Source: Zychaea mexicana
Lineage: Eukaryota; Mucoromycota; Mucoromycetes; Mucorales; Lichtheimiaceae
Direction: 5' to 3'
DNA length: 64,000 nt
Assembly (NCBI RefSeq): GCF_025766255.1
Contig: NW_026516724.1
Coordinates: 124,001 to 188,000 of the forward strand
The notes under the pieces were generated by a model. The model did no database searches. It saw nothing but the letters and a program-made list of their open reading frames with translations, and was not told the origin of the DNA. Each line of letters begins with the position of its first letter. Positions within the stretch are counted from its first letter, which is position 1. Made by a program: the position numbers and the translations under genes. Shown piece after piece: positions 46,802 to 57,735 of the stretch.

Positions 46802-47712
46802 CAGGATTTTGAATCCAATCCCGGACACGGGCTCTAAAATTTTCGCGAACGGGATTTTTTTTTTCGCTCATGGGATTTTTTTTTTTGGTTTACGGGATTT
46901 ACCATTTCGTTCGCGGGCTTCTTTTTCGCCAATGAGGTTTTCCATTTGGCCAACGGCGTTTTGATTTGGCCAACAGCATTTTATTTCGCTAATGGCCCCT
47001 TTTTTCGCTAACGGCATTTTCACTTGGTCAACGGCCCCCTTTTTCACTAACGGCGTTACTAATTTGCTTACAGCATTTTATTTCGTCAACGGCATCGTCA
47101 CTTAGGCAACGGCCCCCTATTTGGTCAACGACATCATTATTTCGCTTACAGTTTTTTTTTATTTCGCTAACGGCATCTCACTTGGTCAATGGCTCTCTTT
47201 TCCGCTAACGGCGTTACTAATTTGCTCACAGCAATTTATTTCGTCAACGACATCGTCACTTAGGCAACGGCCCCTTATTTGGTCAACGACATCATTATTT
47301 CGCTTACAGTTTTTTTTTATTTCGCTAACGGCATCTCACTTGGTCAATGGCTCTCTTTTCCGCTAACGGAATTACTAATTTGCTCACCACAATTTATTTC
47401 GTCAACGGCATCGTCACTTGGGCAACAGCCCCTCATTTGGTCAACGACATCATCATTTCGCTTACAGTTTTTTTTATTTTATTAACAGCATTTTCACTTA
47501 GTCAACGGCCCTCTTTTTCGCTAACGGAATTACTAATTTGCTCACAGCCATTTTTTCTGTCAACAGCATCGTCACTTGGCCAACAGTCCCTCATTTGGCT
47601 TACAGCATTAGTGTTTCGCCCTTGTTACTGTCGCTTGGCTAGCAGCATTTTTAACCATTAGTCTTTGCTTTATGGTGCCTGCGTCTTGTACTTATTCAAG
47701 CAAAGGTGCTTT
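46802..47712 (+). repeat. left terminal inverted repeat with subrepeats
   Basis: About 911 bp complementary to 54486-55394. After a unique 50-bp tip it consists of tandem degenerate blocks of about 20-25 bp alternating CGCTAACGGCATTT and TTGGTCAACGGCC-like motifs, with a higher-order period near 158 bp (visible at 47121 and 47279). Frames across it translate the repeat and are not genes. Confidence 0.8.
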
Positions 47713-47725
47713 AAGCAACCTAGTA

Positions 47726-48345
47726 CTTTGACCCGCAATATCGCCCAGAATAAGTATGCTGTAACTCTTTACTTGTCGACCATATACAGGCATCTTCTGT
47801 GCAAATGCAACTTGACCTTAAAACGTGCCATGCACTATCCTGAAGCCCGCACAGACAATGTGACTAAGGACAATTGTAAAGTTTACGTGCGTAAGCATAT
47901 CTAAAATGGCAAACTTGACTATTGGCTAACTGTGTTCATTGATGAGAGGTCGTTGACTGGTAACAAGAAACTCTGCTCGGTCGAAATGTGACACCGTTGT
48001 GTATGTCGGTCTTCCGTCGATGTGGACTGCATCAAAAACCCTTCTAGCAGCCATTAGCCATACTAGTTTTGTCGAGTCTACCATCAGATCAGGCAAAGGA
48101 GGAACAAAAGCAGTAGTTTTTTTTTTGTTTTGGAAAGCGTGATGGATGTCCTCGATGAAGATGTATGTCGTGGTGATAATTCTGTTTGTGACAATGCGCC
48201 TATTTATACACCAGGATTTCGAGTAGTCGAAAAGCGCAGATACCATCTTGTCTTCCTGCCGCCTACTCGCCTTTTTAGAACCTGATCGAAGAGTTTTTCT
48301 CAAGGTGAAGGCTCTTTACAAACAAGCCATCATCAAGGATTGATG
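47726..48345 (+). pseudogene. relic of a paralogous DDE transposase
   Basis: STIYRHLLCKCNLTLKRAMH, then YPEARTDNVTKD, then VFIDERSLTGNKK, then an IEEFFSRVKALYKQA-like end are recognisable. They line up with STIYRHLVEKCRITIKRAH, YPERRTDETTKD, CVFVDEASVTANMRR and IEEFFSKVKVLYRQ of the better-preserved gene at 49878-51417. Stops and shifts break it throughout. It lies just inside the left terminal repeat, so two related elements may have merged or part of one was replaced. Confidence 0.6.
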
Positions 48346-48821
48346 TACAAGAAGAGCAGGCAGCAGAAGAGCAAGTGAAAGGGAAGGAAGCATAAGGGCC
48401 AGAAGTTCCAGAATGGGAGAGGCGTCCGTTGTCTTGCACAAGAAGACAGCCTGTAGTTATGAGGCAACAACAGCAATTCCCCACTTACCTTTCGCGTTAT
48501 CTATATAACCACGCTTGTATTCACCTTTCTTCGATTATCTTCATACCAATCTCTGTGTCTTACTGTATTCTATTTATCATATCAACAACTACTCTCGACA
48601 ATATATTATGCTTATATTTCTCAAACTCTCAGTAGGATTTTAGGCTTAAATGGCTTTATTCAGTGTTCAGTAAGTCATGTGTCAGCATTAATAAGCAAGC
48701 GAGTGCAGCGAGCGATAGATTTCGTATTTGCCGAAGCGAAGTGGCGTTCAGGATGATCAGTAAATAAAAACGATATGCATTAGCCTCTTACTAATTTACA
48801 TAAAGCATGTGTGCTACAGTA

Positions 48822-49111
48822 CTAACCATCTGGATCTTCTCCACGTTCTATGCGTGCTGCCCTGATTTGATCATTTGTTTTATAGATTTCTGCCTCTATT
48901 TGGAGAGCAGCGGCAATGGTGATTCCAACGGCATCAGCTACTTCTCTACGACTAGCGTGCAGCCACTCCCTTGTACAATAGCGTAGCTCGATGTACTTGA
49001 CAGACTGCTCTGATGTATAATAACTATTGTCTGGGACAATGGCTGTATCGTCCGAAGGAGGAGGCGAAGGCGTTGGTGAGCGAGGTACAACTGCATCGTC
49101 GTTTGAAGACA
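48822..49111 (-). CDS. small hypothetical protein of the transposon
   Basis: A minus-strand frame begins MSSNDDAVVPRSPTPSPPPS (an upstream Met at 49151 adds 13 residues). It continues into a helical region (SVKYIELRYCTREWLHASRR, then GITIAAALQIEAEIYKTNDQ) and ends at 48822. A TATATATAGATA box lies about 10-25 bases upstream of the outer Met. Family not recognised. Its charge and helix content suggest a DNA-binding or coiled accessory protein; that is a guess. Confidence 0.5.
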
Positions 49112-49558
49112 TAGGAGTATGAATGAGTGAATGAGGTGAAAAAGCCTTCATTCTTAGGGCATATCTATATATACCTGCAAACTGAAATGGCGTTTTTGAC
49201 GAGAATACAAATCCAAAAATCTCTCCAATTTAGATGACAGTCCTTTAAGCACTATCGAATAATTTCATGGAAGATTATCCGCAAGTAGAATGTAATGCTT
49301 TTGCTTTTATACATATAGAAATGCTCTATGCGACGCAACATGCCATTTTCATTTTTTTAATCTTTTTATCATTATGAAAACTAAGAATCAGACATCGTCA
49401 ACCATCCAGCGAGTGACAATGGCCTCATCTTGTGATATGATAGAAGCATTTAAATAGCTTCATATTTTACGCCTTGTTTTTGTTTGGCTATCTTTTCGAT
49501 GAAAAAGGACTATGTAGAATAAAAGATATTTGTATGACGGCCCAAAAAGAAACAGCCT

Positions 49559-49566
49559 CTATAAAT
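49559..49566 (+). promoter_or_regulatory. TATA box of the plus-strand transposase
   Basis: TATAAATA lies about 53 bases upstream of the ATG at 49619, a suitable distance for a fungal TATA box. Confidence 0.5.
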
Positions 49567-49618
49567 ATTGGTACCTGTTGCGCCTTTATTCCCCCTATTA
49601 AAATCAATAAACTCGACT

Positions 49619-51417
49619 ATGAAAACACGCTCCCAAGCACGATCTGAAACACACCAGCAATCACGCCCTCAGCAAGGGAACATCTCCAACCTTCAAACAA
49701 AAAAAATTATCAAGAAACGATCCACAGAAAAGTCGCCATTGAAGCGCTTAATTAAAGCGATGAGTGATATGGATATAGTTGATACCCACCAGCCCTTTGG
49801 TATATACTTGCCTTCGTTTTAGATGAGAATATGCATGCATTGTATTTGTCAAATTTCTTACAGGATCTTATAAACAGCCAATACCACATCCACCAGCATT
49901 CCTAATGAGGATACAAACATGGAACCAATTGATATTGTCCATGAAGAGGAGCTCGACGATGCACCGAGTCAATATCAAATCAGTTGCTTTCCGATCGAAC
50001 AATCCCGTCTGATACAGCCAAACGATGGTATCGACTCTTCTGACGATGCTGGCACCAGCAGCTCTGAAGAGGAGGAAGGTGAAGAGCTAACAGTGCTTTC
50101 AGTTGGCGCTGGCTCTCCTCCCGTCAGTTCGAGTAGCAGCGATGTCATTGAGCATCAAAGAGCCAGAAAAAAGACTACCACAACGCCTACCACCCGACGT
50201 GGACCAAGTACGCCACATTCCCTGCAGCAGATGCAACAAACTTTGTTGTTACGCGCTGCTGGCGCCAAGTACCGCACCATATCTCGTGTATCAGGTGTTG
50301 CCAAATCCAGCATCTTCGATCACAAAAAGAGATATGCAGAACGTGATGGAAATGCAAATCCCATCAAACATAAAGGAAAATCATTGCCAAAAATCACTAA
50401 GGAAGGCAGTAATTTCCTTGTGGAGACGGTGACCACTGCAAATACAGTGACGTTAGAGCAGATTACGATGCTATACTTTAATCGCTTCTCTGTGCTGCTT
50501 GACGCATCTACCATATATCGCCATTTAGTAGAGAAATGCAGAATCACGATCAAGCGTGCACATCCGTACCCAGAGCGGCGTACCGACGAAACAACAAAAG
50601 ACTTGCGCTTCGATTTCGTTCAACAGTATATTAGCAGCAACATACTGGACTATAAGAATAATTGCGTATTTGTCGACGAAGCATCGGTGACCGCAAACAT
50701 GCGACGCAACCATGCATGGTCACGAGCTGGAGAGGTGGCGCATGTTAAAGTACCGCACATGTATGCTCGCTCGCGCTCCATGCTTGTAGCCATCTGCTCC
50801 ACAGGCATTGTTAGAGCATGCACCAAAATCAACAGGGGAGGAACGGGAGGTGGAACAAAAACCGTCCACTTCTTCGCCTTTTTGAAGCAAGTAATGGACG
50901 AACTTGATCAGCGAGACTTGCAGGATAAAGGCTGGAATATTGTATGCGACAATGCCAGAATACATACAGCCATTACATCAGCAACGAGGTCACCGAACGT
51001 GGCTACAGGCTCGTCTTTTTGCCCCGGTATTCACCATTTTTAAATCCGATTGAGGAGTTTTTCTCCAAAGTCAAGGTGCTTTACCGGCAAATCGACTTGG
51101 CACAACACGAGCAACAGCAGCAACAACAACAACAGCAACAATCGCAGCAGCAAGGTGTAGTAAAGACGGTGGAGCAACGTTTGGCTGACTCTATGAAGAG
51201 AGTCAAAAAAGAAGACTTGAGAACTACACTGCCCATTCGATTACGTTCTTTGATCGATGCCTTGCTCGTGAAGACAACCTGTAACTGTTCGCACATTTCC
51301 TGTATCCTTTATATCCGCCATATACTATATCCCTACACCACCACCAGTTACACCATATCACTTTTTGTTCTTTTAACAATTTTTAATCAAGTTTACATCG
51401 ACCATATGTACTTTTGA
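49619..51417 (+). pseudogene. Tc1/mariner-type DDE transposase, one frameshift
   Basis: Exon 1 49619-49799 (MKTRSQARSETHQQS), intron 49800-49877 with a GTATAT donor and CAG acceptor, exon 2 from 49878 in matching phase. Domains: a basic/acidic N-terminus, a helix-turn-helix (RAAGAKYRTISRVSGVAKSS), a second DNA-binding block (STIYRHLVEKCRITIKRAH), then the catalytic core. The core has CVFVDEASVTAN (first Asp), WNIVCDNARIHTA (second Asp) and, after a frame change near 50960-50975, YSPFLNPIEEFFSKVKVL (third residue Glu). A Gln-rich tract and a basic C-terminus follow. The frame change lacks splice signals, so it is an indel. TA target duplication and the NPIE motif place it in the Tc1/mariner-like DDE_3 group. 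Confidence 0.75.
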
Positions 51418-51589
51418 CTTAGGCAGCAGCTAGGGAAAAAAGGAAAGTGAAGAAAGAAGTTAAGCGGGCGGAAGAGAAAAAGGCAGCTGGAAGAAACATG
51501 TTAAGCAGGTAGCATAAATAAGAGAGTGAGATGACATCGGAATACATATAAGCATAAACAGAAGAGTGAGATGACAGATGAAGTGGGAC

Positions 51590-51720
51590 AATAAAGAGAA
51601 GAAGCATAACGAGTAAGGAGGGACAGGCGACTATTAAGAGAAGAAGCATAACGAGTAAGGAGGGATAGGCGACAATAAAAAGAAGAAGCATAAAGAGTAA
51701 GGAGGGACAGGCGGAGATAA
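51590..51720 (+). repeat. purine-rich minisatellite, about 44-bp unit, three copies
   Basis: Units of the type AGAAGAAGCATAACGAGTAA followed by GGAGGGACAGGCGA recur three times with small changes, inside a wider A/G-rich stretch (51420-51780) between the two converging transposase genes. Translated frames over it are artefacts. Confidence 0.7.
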
Positions 51721-51774
51721 AATGTGGATGGTAAAGGAGTGACTGGAGAAAAAGTACAAAGGAAGGGAGGGCAT

Positions 51775-53169
51775 CTATGGACACTGACCACAGGAACACT
51801 TAAAGCAGGTAACGCACGCTCGTAGATCAGGTGCTTGCATACTGCTAATGACTGCTCCCATGCGCGTCCAAAGAGTGTCAGTTAACGTCAGCGCATCTTG
51901 CTCCGTTGGTCGGTGTCGCTTGGCACTCAATGCAACGTGTTTAAACAAGATTTCGGCAGGATTGAGCACCCCACTGCAATGTGGCAAAAACACTGCTTTG
52001 TGGTCTTTGGCTTCAACCAACTGACAAATCGTCGTCTTTGTCTCTTCTGGAACATCGTCAAAGACAATGCTCCGGGAACGAAGCTTCTTCACATCCATCT
52101 CGGCGAAGAGTCTGCGAAGGAACTTCTTGACATCGTCGTTGTTAGTGGGCCCTTCGCAGTTTTTGTTGCTAAAGTGGAGGACCTCACTACGAGTAAAGCC
52201 GACGAGGAACGTGGAGGTGGCTTCCAAGGGTTCCAATGGGCTTAACCTTGGGCTCGTGCACCTTACCAACAGCTGCTGCTTTCTGTGCCCTCGCTTGCGT
52301 CTTCTTGGCATCAGCGTAAGTACGATTGCTGTTGATATGGTAAGCCATTTCACCAACAAAAACACAAGTGGCTGCGCTGACACCTTGCTCATACACACTG
52401 TGCAGGCAATCTTGTACATCTACAAGCATCTCTGCCTCATCCGGGGCTCGAGCCAGACTCTTGAACGCACGGACGGTGATGCCAAGGTTCTTCTGCACAT
52501 ACGTCTTCAACATGGTTCGGCTCACCGCTGCTTCATCGTAGTTTCTCTGATATGCATCAAAGATATCGTTGTGTGAGGCAGCAGCGTGCTGGTCGACATA
52601 TCTGCAAAGAAACTTGTGCATATCTTCCGTTACGCTTTTCTTTTCTGCCTTCCGGTAAGTACTACTTTCGGCATACTTCTGCTTGCGGGTGCGCAACGTG
52701 CTAGGTGCGATGCCGTTCTTCATTGCGGCTTTTCGGATTGACACTCCAGCAGCGTTCTGGAGCAGAGCATCCTGCACTATGTTGTTACTGGGGGGATCGT
52801 AGTTTCCTCTACGCACACCCGAGGCCTTGCTGCTTGTTGGCCCAGCTGCTTGGCTGTTGCGATGCATTGGCACGTCACTATCACGATCCAAATGTTGCCT
52901 CGGCTCGTCTTAAAGAGTCATTATGATGTGTATTTTGTTAGTGGCTTAGAATCTTACTCTATATATTATATCATTTCTATTGCTCTCAATATTGCACCTG
53001 CAGCAGATTCCTCGTTCATGCTCAAGCTACTGAGGTCTCGTACAAGGTGGCTTTCCGAACTCGAAGCAGCAGCTGGAGCAGGACCGCGCACACGAGCACG
53101 CTTAGCCTGGCCTTGGGCCATATCGGAATCCAAGGTACGTTTGTTGAGTTGGTTATTGTTAGCGCTCAT
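51775..53169 (-). pseudogene. second DDE transposase of the 8.6-kb element, frameshifted, first catalytic Asp lost
   Basis: Exon 1 53169-52998 (MSANNNQLNKRTLDSDMAQG), intron 52997-52909, exon 2 from 52908 (EPRQHLDRDSDVP). DNA-binding part: LLQNAAGVSIRKAAMKNG, then APSTLRTRKQKYAESS, then AVSRTMLKTYVQKNLGI. Core: CVFVGEMAYHINSNRTYAD, where Tc1/mariner enzymes have Asp and this copy has Gly (GGT). A frame change follows near 52250, then IVFDDVPEETKT (second Asp) and HCSGVLNPAEILFKHV (NPxE block). It shares only overall layout with the plus-strand transposase, so the two are distant paralogues. This copy should be catalytically dead. Confidence 0.65.
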
Positions 53170-53329
53170 TTTTAAAAGAAGGAAGTTGTCGAAAGAGAGA
53201 GTGTTGGCGAGAAAGAGAGTGGACTTATTCACAACGCCCATAAACATAAAGTGTATACGGTAGCACATCTTTGTTTTCATCGAAATTGACTTATATGTAT
53301 ATGTATCGTATTGATTCATACTCCTATTG

Positions 53330-54485
53330 TAAGCTCATATGGATACGGAATGTTAAGTATAAACTACTATACAAGGATCTCACCCTTCCCGTATTATTTT
53401 TCTCTCTGCCTTCCTCTCCCCAGCAATAACATCAGTACCATAATATGAGAAGTAGCGCTCAAAAGTGCTAAACTCCTACATCCAAACGATATACAGGATC
53501 AATTCATGTCTATATTGCCCTCGCCAATAATCCCTACCGAGAATAATAGCTGCTTTTAATTGATGTTAATTCCTTGTGAGATCGTCTGTCAGTGGCCCAA
53601 GATGCTTTATGACTATGATATGGTCTGCCCAGATATATGATGAGAAATACAAGCCATCTGAAAATCTGAGGATACTCCTTTAATGGTTGTTTATACTACT
53701 ATTCCCGTCATATCTGAAATTGACCGTCATTATTGTTGTTGCATACTTACAAAAGCGCAGCTGTTGTATCATCTATGCAGGCCGTTGATATGACAAGACA
53801 TCATGTTTAGGAATCATATTTGTATTAACGAAACTATTTACTGTTGAGTATATGCTCTTCATTCAGCACTAGCCTTTATGATCTAAGAAGACTCGCATAG
53901 CTGTTAGAAAGAAAAGTATATGAGTTGCTTCTGTATGCACACAAGGAAGGTTAAAATTGCACGTGCTCATGCTTCAAGCTGTCGTTCTTGATTTTGCTTA
54001 CTGCTAGTCGTATTGTTGCAGCCTAATCGGCTTTGATGTTTCTTTCCACTGGGTACAACCTCCACTTTTTCCAAGCTTTTTTCAAGCTATTTTTTTCGTC
54101 TTGCCTATGTATTTGTTGCTAACAACATGGAAGATATACCATTGCATGCTAGTTTGTAGTATGGGTTCAGATGTCTATGGAAAGAAAAAGCATGTTTCAG
54201 TATCGTTTAAGCTTTTGATTGCAAATGCGACATACCTTACTTACTTATGTCCGGGGCAAACACATTCGACGATCATAGACAATAGAATTGTTTGGAATGA
54301 CCATCTTCTGGCTTTCTTTTCGAGCCAACTGTTCTGATCATTGCTCACTGAGTAACATTGTTAGACTTCGAATTTTGCTCTTCCGTTCTTGTACTGTAGT
54401 AGTTGAATGTAAATGGCATTATCAGGGTTCAGTTCTGCCCAACGGCAAAAGCTATAAATATGAAACTATAATTATACGCTGTAAC
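53330..54485. other. noncoding interior next to the right terminal repeat
   Basis: About 1.15 kb with only short frames (for example 54101-54337) and no recognisable motif. Presumably promoter or filler DNA of the transposon, between the minus-strand transposase and the right terminal repeat. Confidence 0.4.
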
Positions 54486-55394
54486 AAAGCACCTTTGCTT
54501 GAATAAGTACAAGACACAGGCACCAAAAAGCAAAGACTAATGGTTAAAAATGCTGCTAGCCAAGCGACAGTAACAAGGGCGAAACAATAATGCTGTAAGC
54601 CAAATGAGGGACTGTTGGCCAAGTGACGATGCTGTTGACAGAAAAAATGGCTGTGAGCAAATTAGTAATTCCGTTAGCGAAAAAGAGGACCGTTGACCAA
54701 GTGAAAATGCTGTTAATAAAATAAAAAAAACTGTAAGCGAAATGATGATGTCGTTGACCAAATGAGGGGCCGTTGCCCAAGTGACGATGCCGTTGACGAA
54801 ATAAATTGTGGTGAGCAAATTAGTAATTCCGTTAGCGAAAAGAGGACCGTTGACCAAGTGAGATGCCGTTAGCGAAATAAAAAAAAACTGTAAGCGAAAT
54901 AATGATGTCGTTGACCAAATAAGGGGCCGTTGCCCAAGTGACGATGCCGTTGACGAAATAAAATGCTGTGAGCAAATTAGTAATTCCGTTAGCGGAAAAG
55001 AGAGCCATTGACCAAGTGAGATGCCGTTAGCGAAATAAAAAAAAACTGTAAGCGAAATAATGATGTCGTTGACCAAATAAGGGGCCGTTGCCCAAGTGAC
55101 GATGCCGTTGACGAAATAAAATGCTGTAAGCAAATTAGTAACGCCGTTAGTGAAAAAGGGGGCCGTTGACCAAGTGAAAATGCCGTTAGCGAAAAAAGGG
55201 GCCATTAGCGAAATAAAATGCTGTTGGCCAAATCAAAACGCTGTTGGCCAAATGGAAAACCTCATTGGCGAAAAAGAAGCCCGCGAACGAAATGGTAAAT
55301 CCCATAAACCAAAAAAAAAATCCCATGAGCGAAAAAAAAAATCCCGTTCGCGAAAATTTTAGAGCCCGTGTCCGGGATTGGATTCAAAATCCTG
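54486..55394 (-). repeat. right terminal inverted repeat with subrepeats
   Basis: Complement of 46802-47712 with minor differences in the subrepeats. The 222-residue minus frame here (54537-55205) merely translates the repeat (SLGQRPSFSLTELL-like motifs again and again) and is not a gene. Confidence 0.8.
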
Positions 55395-56360
55395 TAAATA
55401 AGGAAAGATGTGATTGCCAGCTTATCGATCCCACTTGTGTAACATATTCACATTTTACAGTTCCTCAGATTTTGCAACTTTTTTGACGGTATTCCCGCTG
55501 TTGCAAAAAGCGGGGATTCACTGTATTAGCTGTAGTTTTATTATCATAGTAGCAAATCTATCATTAGCTGTTAATAAACCATATAGTGAAAAAGTATCAC
55601 TTTATGAGTTAAACCTATGCTCCATCAATAAGTAATTATTGAATTGATAATTCCAGTACATGCGGGAATATCCTAAAGATAAAGATACTATTATAGTAAC
55701 AATTCTTTATATATTACAATAGACAATCCATAAGTAATTATAAATAACTTTAGAGACTACAATGGAAATTCCAAATATCAAATCTTTTTTTATTTGGAAT
55801 ATAATATAGTCCATACCTTTTTGAAAAAAAAAGAATATATGGTGGGTTTACACTATTAGGAGATGCTCGACAAAAATTTAGTGTTCAATTTTATTTTGTA
55901 GCAATTCTATTTATCGTATTTGACTTAGAGGTTCTATTCTTATTCCCATTTGCAGTATCTCTATATGATATTTCTTCTTTAGGATTCTAGGTAGTTATTT
56001 TCTCCTTAATTATCTTAACAATTGGGTAAACAAGCCCTAATAACATTAATGTTATTATTAATCTTATTATATGCTGGAAAATCCTTAAAGACTGTAATAC
56101 CTTATTGGTAATAATTTACAGTATTGGATAATCAGCAGGATATAAATTAACCTCAGAGACTATAAATAAGACATTCATAATAAATGAAGAAATAGTCCCA
56201 TCTATGATGAAAATTATGGCGGTATAATCCACAGTTATTTTTAATCTCATTGAGTAGTATTGTTATAACCAAATGATTAATGAGATTTATGATCCTTAAC
56301 TTAAGATATTGTTGTTTATGAGTAGTCTAAAGGAGCTTTAAAATTTACTAAAGATCCTTC
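55395..56360 (+). pseudogene. nad3: rest of the MITE and nad3 (exons 1-3 with group I introns) in NUMT 2
   Basis: After the transposon the MITE ends at 55523 and nad3 continues: LAVNKPYSEKVSLYE, intron 1 (ending with the expected G before GTGGG), [16 protein letters not shown] (exon 2), intron 2, and a weakened exon 3 (VYEXSKGALKF). Added lesions include GGATTCTAGG for GGATTCTGGG and TGAGTAGTCT for CGAGTGGTCT, all transitions. Confidence 0.7.
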
Positions 56361-56618
56361 ACTTTCAAAAATCAACCTATAAATATTACTTTTTAAATAA
56401 GGTCATATAGTACTTAGTACTATATGGCCCCCTTAATCTACTCAATTACAATATTGTCTATGTTATAATATATAAGTTGACAAAATATGGATAACAACTA
56501 ATAGATAATAACTAAATAAACTATTACCAAAATTTTTACCTAAACTAAGGAATAATTAATTTAAATAATGTTAACTAGTCATTATTTATTTAATGAATAG
56601 AATAATAAATTACTTCAT

Positions 56619-57365
56619 ATGACAACTATTGATTTACATACATATTTAAACGAATTAAAACCTAAGTACATTTATTTAAACAGTTCAACTGAAAAATTAA
56701 AAATATTAAAAGAATTAAAATATATTTCTGGAATTTATCTATGGTACAATGATATTATAGATAATTAGTATATTAGTAGTGCTAAGGATTTATCTAATAG
56801 ATTAGCTAGATATTATAGACCTTCTGAATTAATTAGAATTAAAGGAAGTTTAATTCATAGAGCTTTATTAAAATATGATTATGAAAATTTCTCTATTTAT
56901 ATTTTAAAAACTTATAATTCATCAGAATTAATTATAAGAGAACAAAATTATATTAATTTATTAAAACCTATTTATAATATCTTTAAATTTGCTCATTCTA
57001 GTCAAGGTTATATGCATAATGAAGAAACTCGAAAAATTATGAGTTAAATTAAAAAAGAAGATCCTAAATTAATAGAAAGAATCTTAGTTTTAGCTGAATT
57101 TAATATAGGTAAAAAACATTCAGAAGAATTTAAAAAATAAAGAAGTGAATTAACTAAAGGCTATAATAATCCTAATTTTGGAAAAGGTAATTCTGTTATT
57201 GAATATGATATTGTTAATAATAAAATTAAAATTTATTCATCAGTAAGTAATGCTACTAAAGCTCATAATACAGGTAGGAATTCTATTAGATATTGTATTA
57301 ATAAACAAAATTTATATAAATCTCAATATAAGTTAAATCTTTTGATTTTTTTGAAGATAATGATT
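56619..57365 (+). pseudogene. GIY-YIG endonuclease, dead copy in NUMT 2
   Basis: Same gene as 30730-31479 but with at least four stops. NYYIG has become N-stop-YIS (AATTAGTATATTAGTAG), CAA has become TAA after IMS, and TTAAGA has become TAAAGA; there is also a one-base loss near the end. Nearly all changes are C to T or G to A. Confidence 0.8.
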
Positions 57366-57735
57366 AAAAATTTAATTTATTCTTAGGGTACTCTCAAGCA
57401 ACGTGAGTCAACGTCGACACACCCTAGAAATAGTAATAGCGCGTTGTTCGGGAGTCGAATAAAAGTGATACAATGAACACAGGATTTTTTTGTGTAATTT
57501 ATATCATATCCTTGATAAGGAAATGAAGAGCAAAACTGCCGTGTCGACCCCTTGGTTGACACGGCACTCCCAAAAAGGATATCGTCTCGGATCTTTTGTT
57601 ACACGTTCATGCGATTGAGAAAATATTACTTTGATATTTAATTATCTATCAAGCAATACCCGGGAGGGTCAAGTATACCATTTTACATAACATTAGATAT
57701 ACCAACTTGTTGTTTAGACGGAACCGATTCCATAG

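Larger units (their letters stand above)
46802..55394. mobile_element. 8.6-kb Tc1/mariner-like transposon with about 0.9-kb terminal inverted repeats
   Basis: The ends begin CAGGATTTTGAATCCAATCC and are flanked by TA (46800-46801 and 55395-55396). NUMT 1 has the empty site AAACTAAATAAGG near 29505. The inverted ends extend to about 47712 and 54486 (about 910 bp each) and are built from degenerate repeats of a CGCTAACGGC / TTGGTCAACGGC theme. Inside are a relic transposase (47.7-48.3 kb), a small minus-strand gene, a plus-strand DDE transposase (49619-51417), a purine-rich minisatellite, and a second, different DDE transposase on the minus strand (53169-51775). Size, end structure and two transposases are unusual for this superfamily. 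Confidence 0.85.

Noticed and set aside
47121..47661. Overlapping frames and regular repeats that could suggest a CRISPR-like array
   Set aside because: Repeats are degenerate, without unique spacers of constant size, and lie inside a transposon terminal repeat of a eukaryote.
54537..55205. A 222-residue open frame on the minus strand
   Set aside because: It is the translation of the subrepeats in the right terminal inverted repeat; the same short motif recurs throughout and the left repeat gives similar frames.
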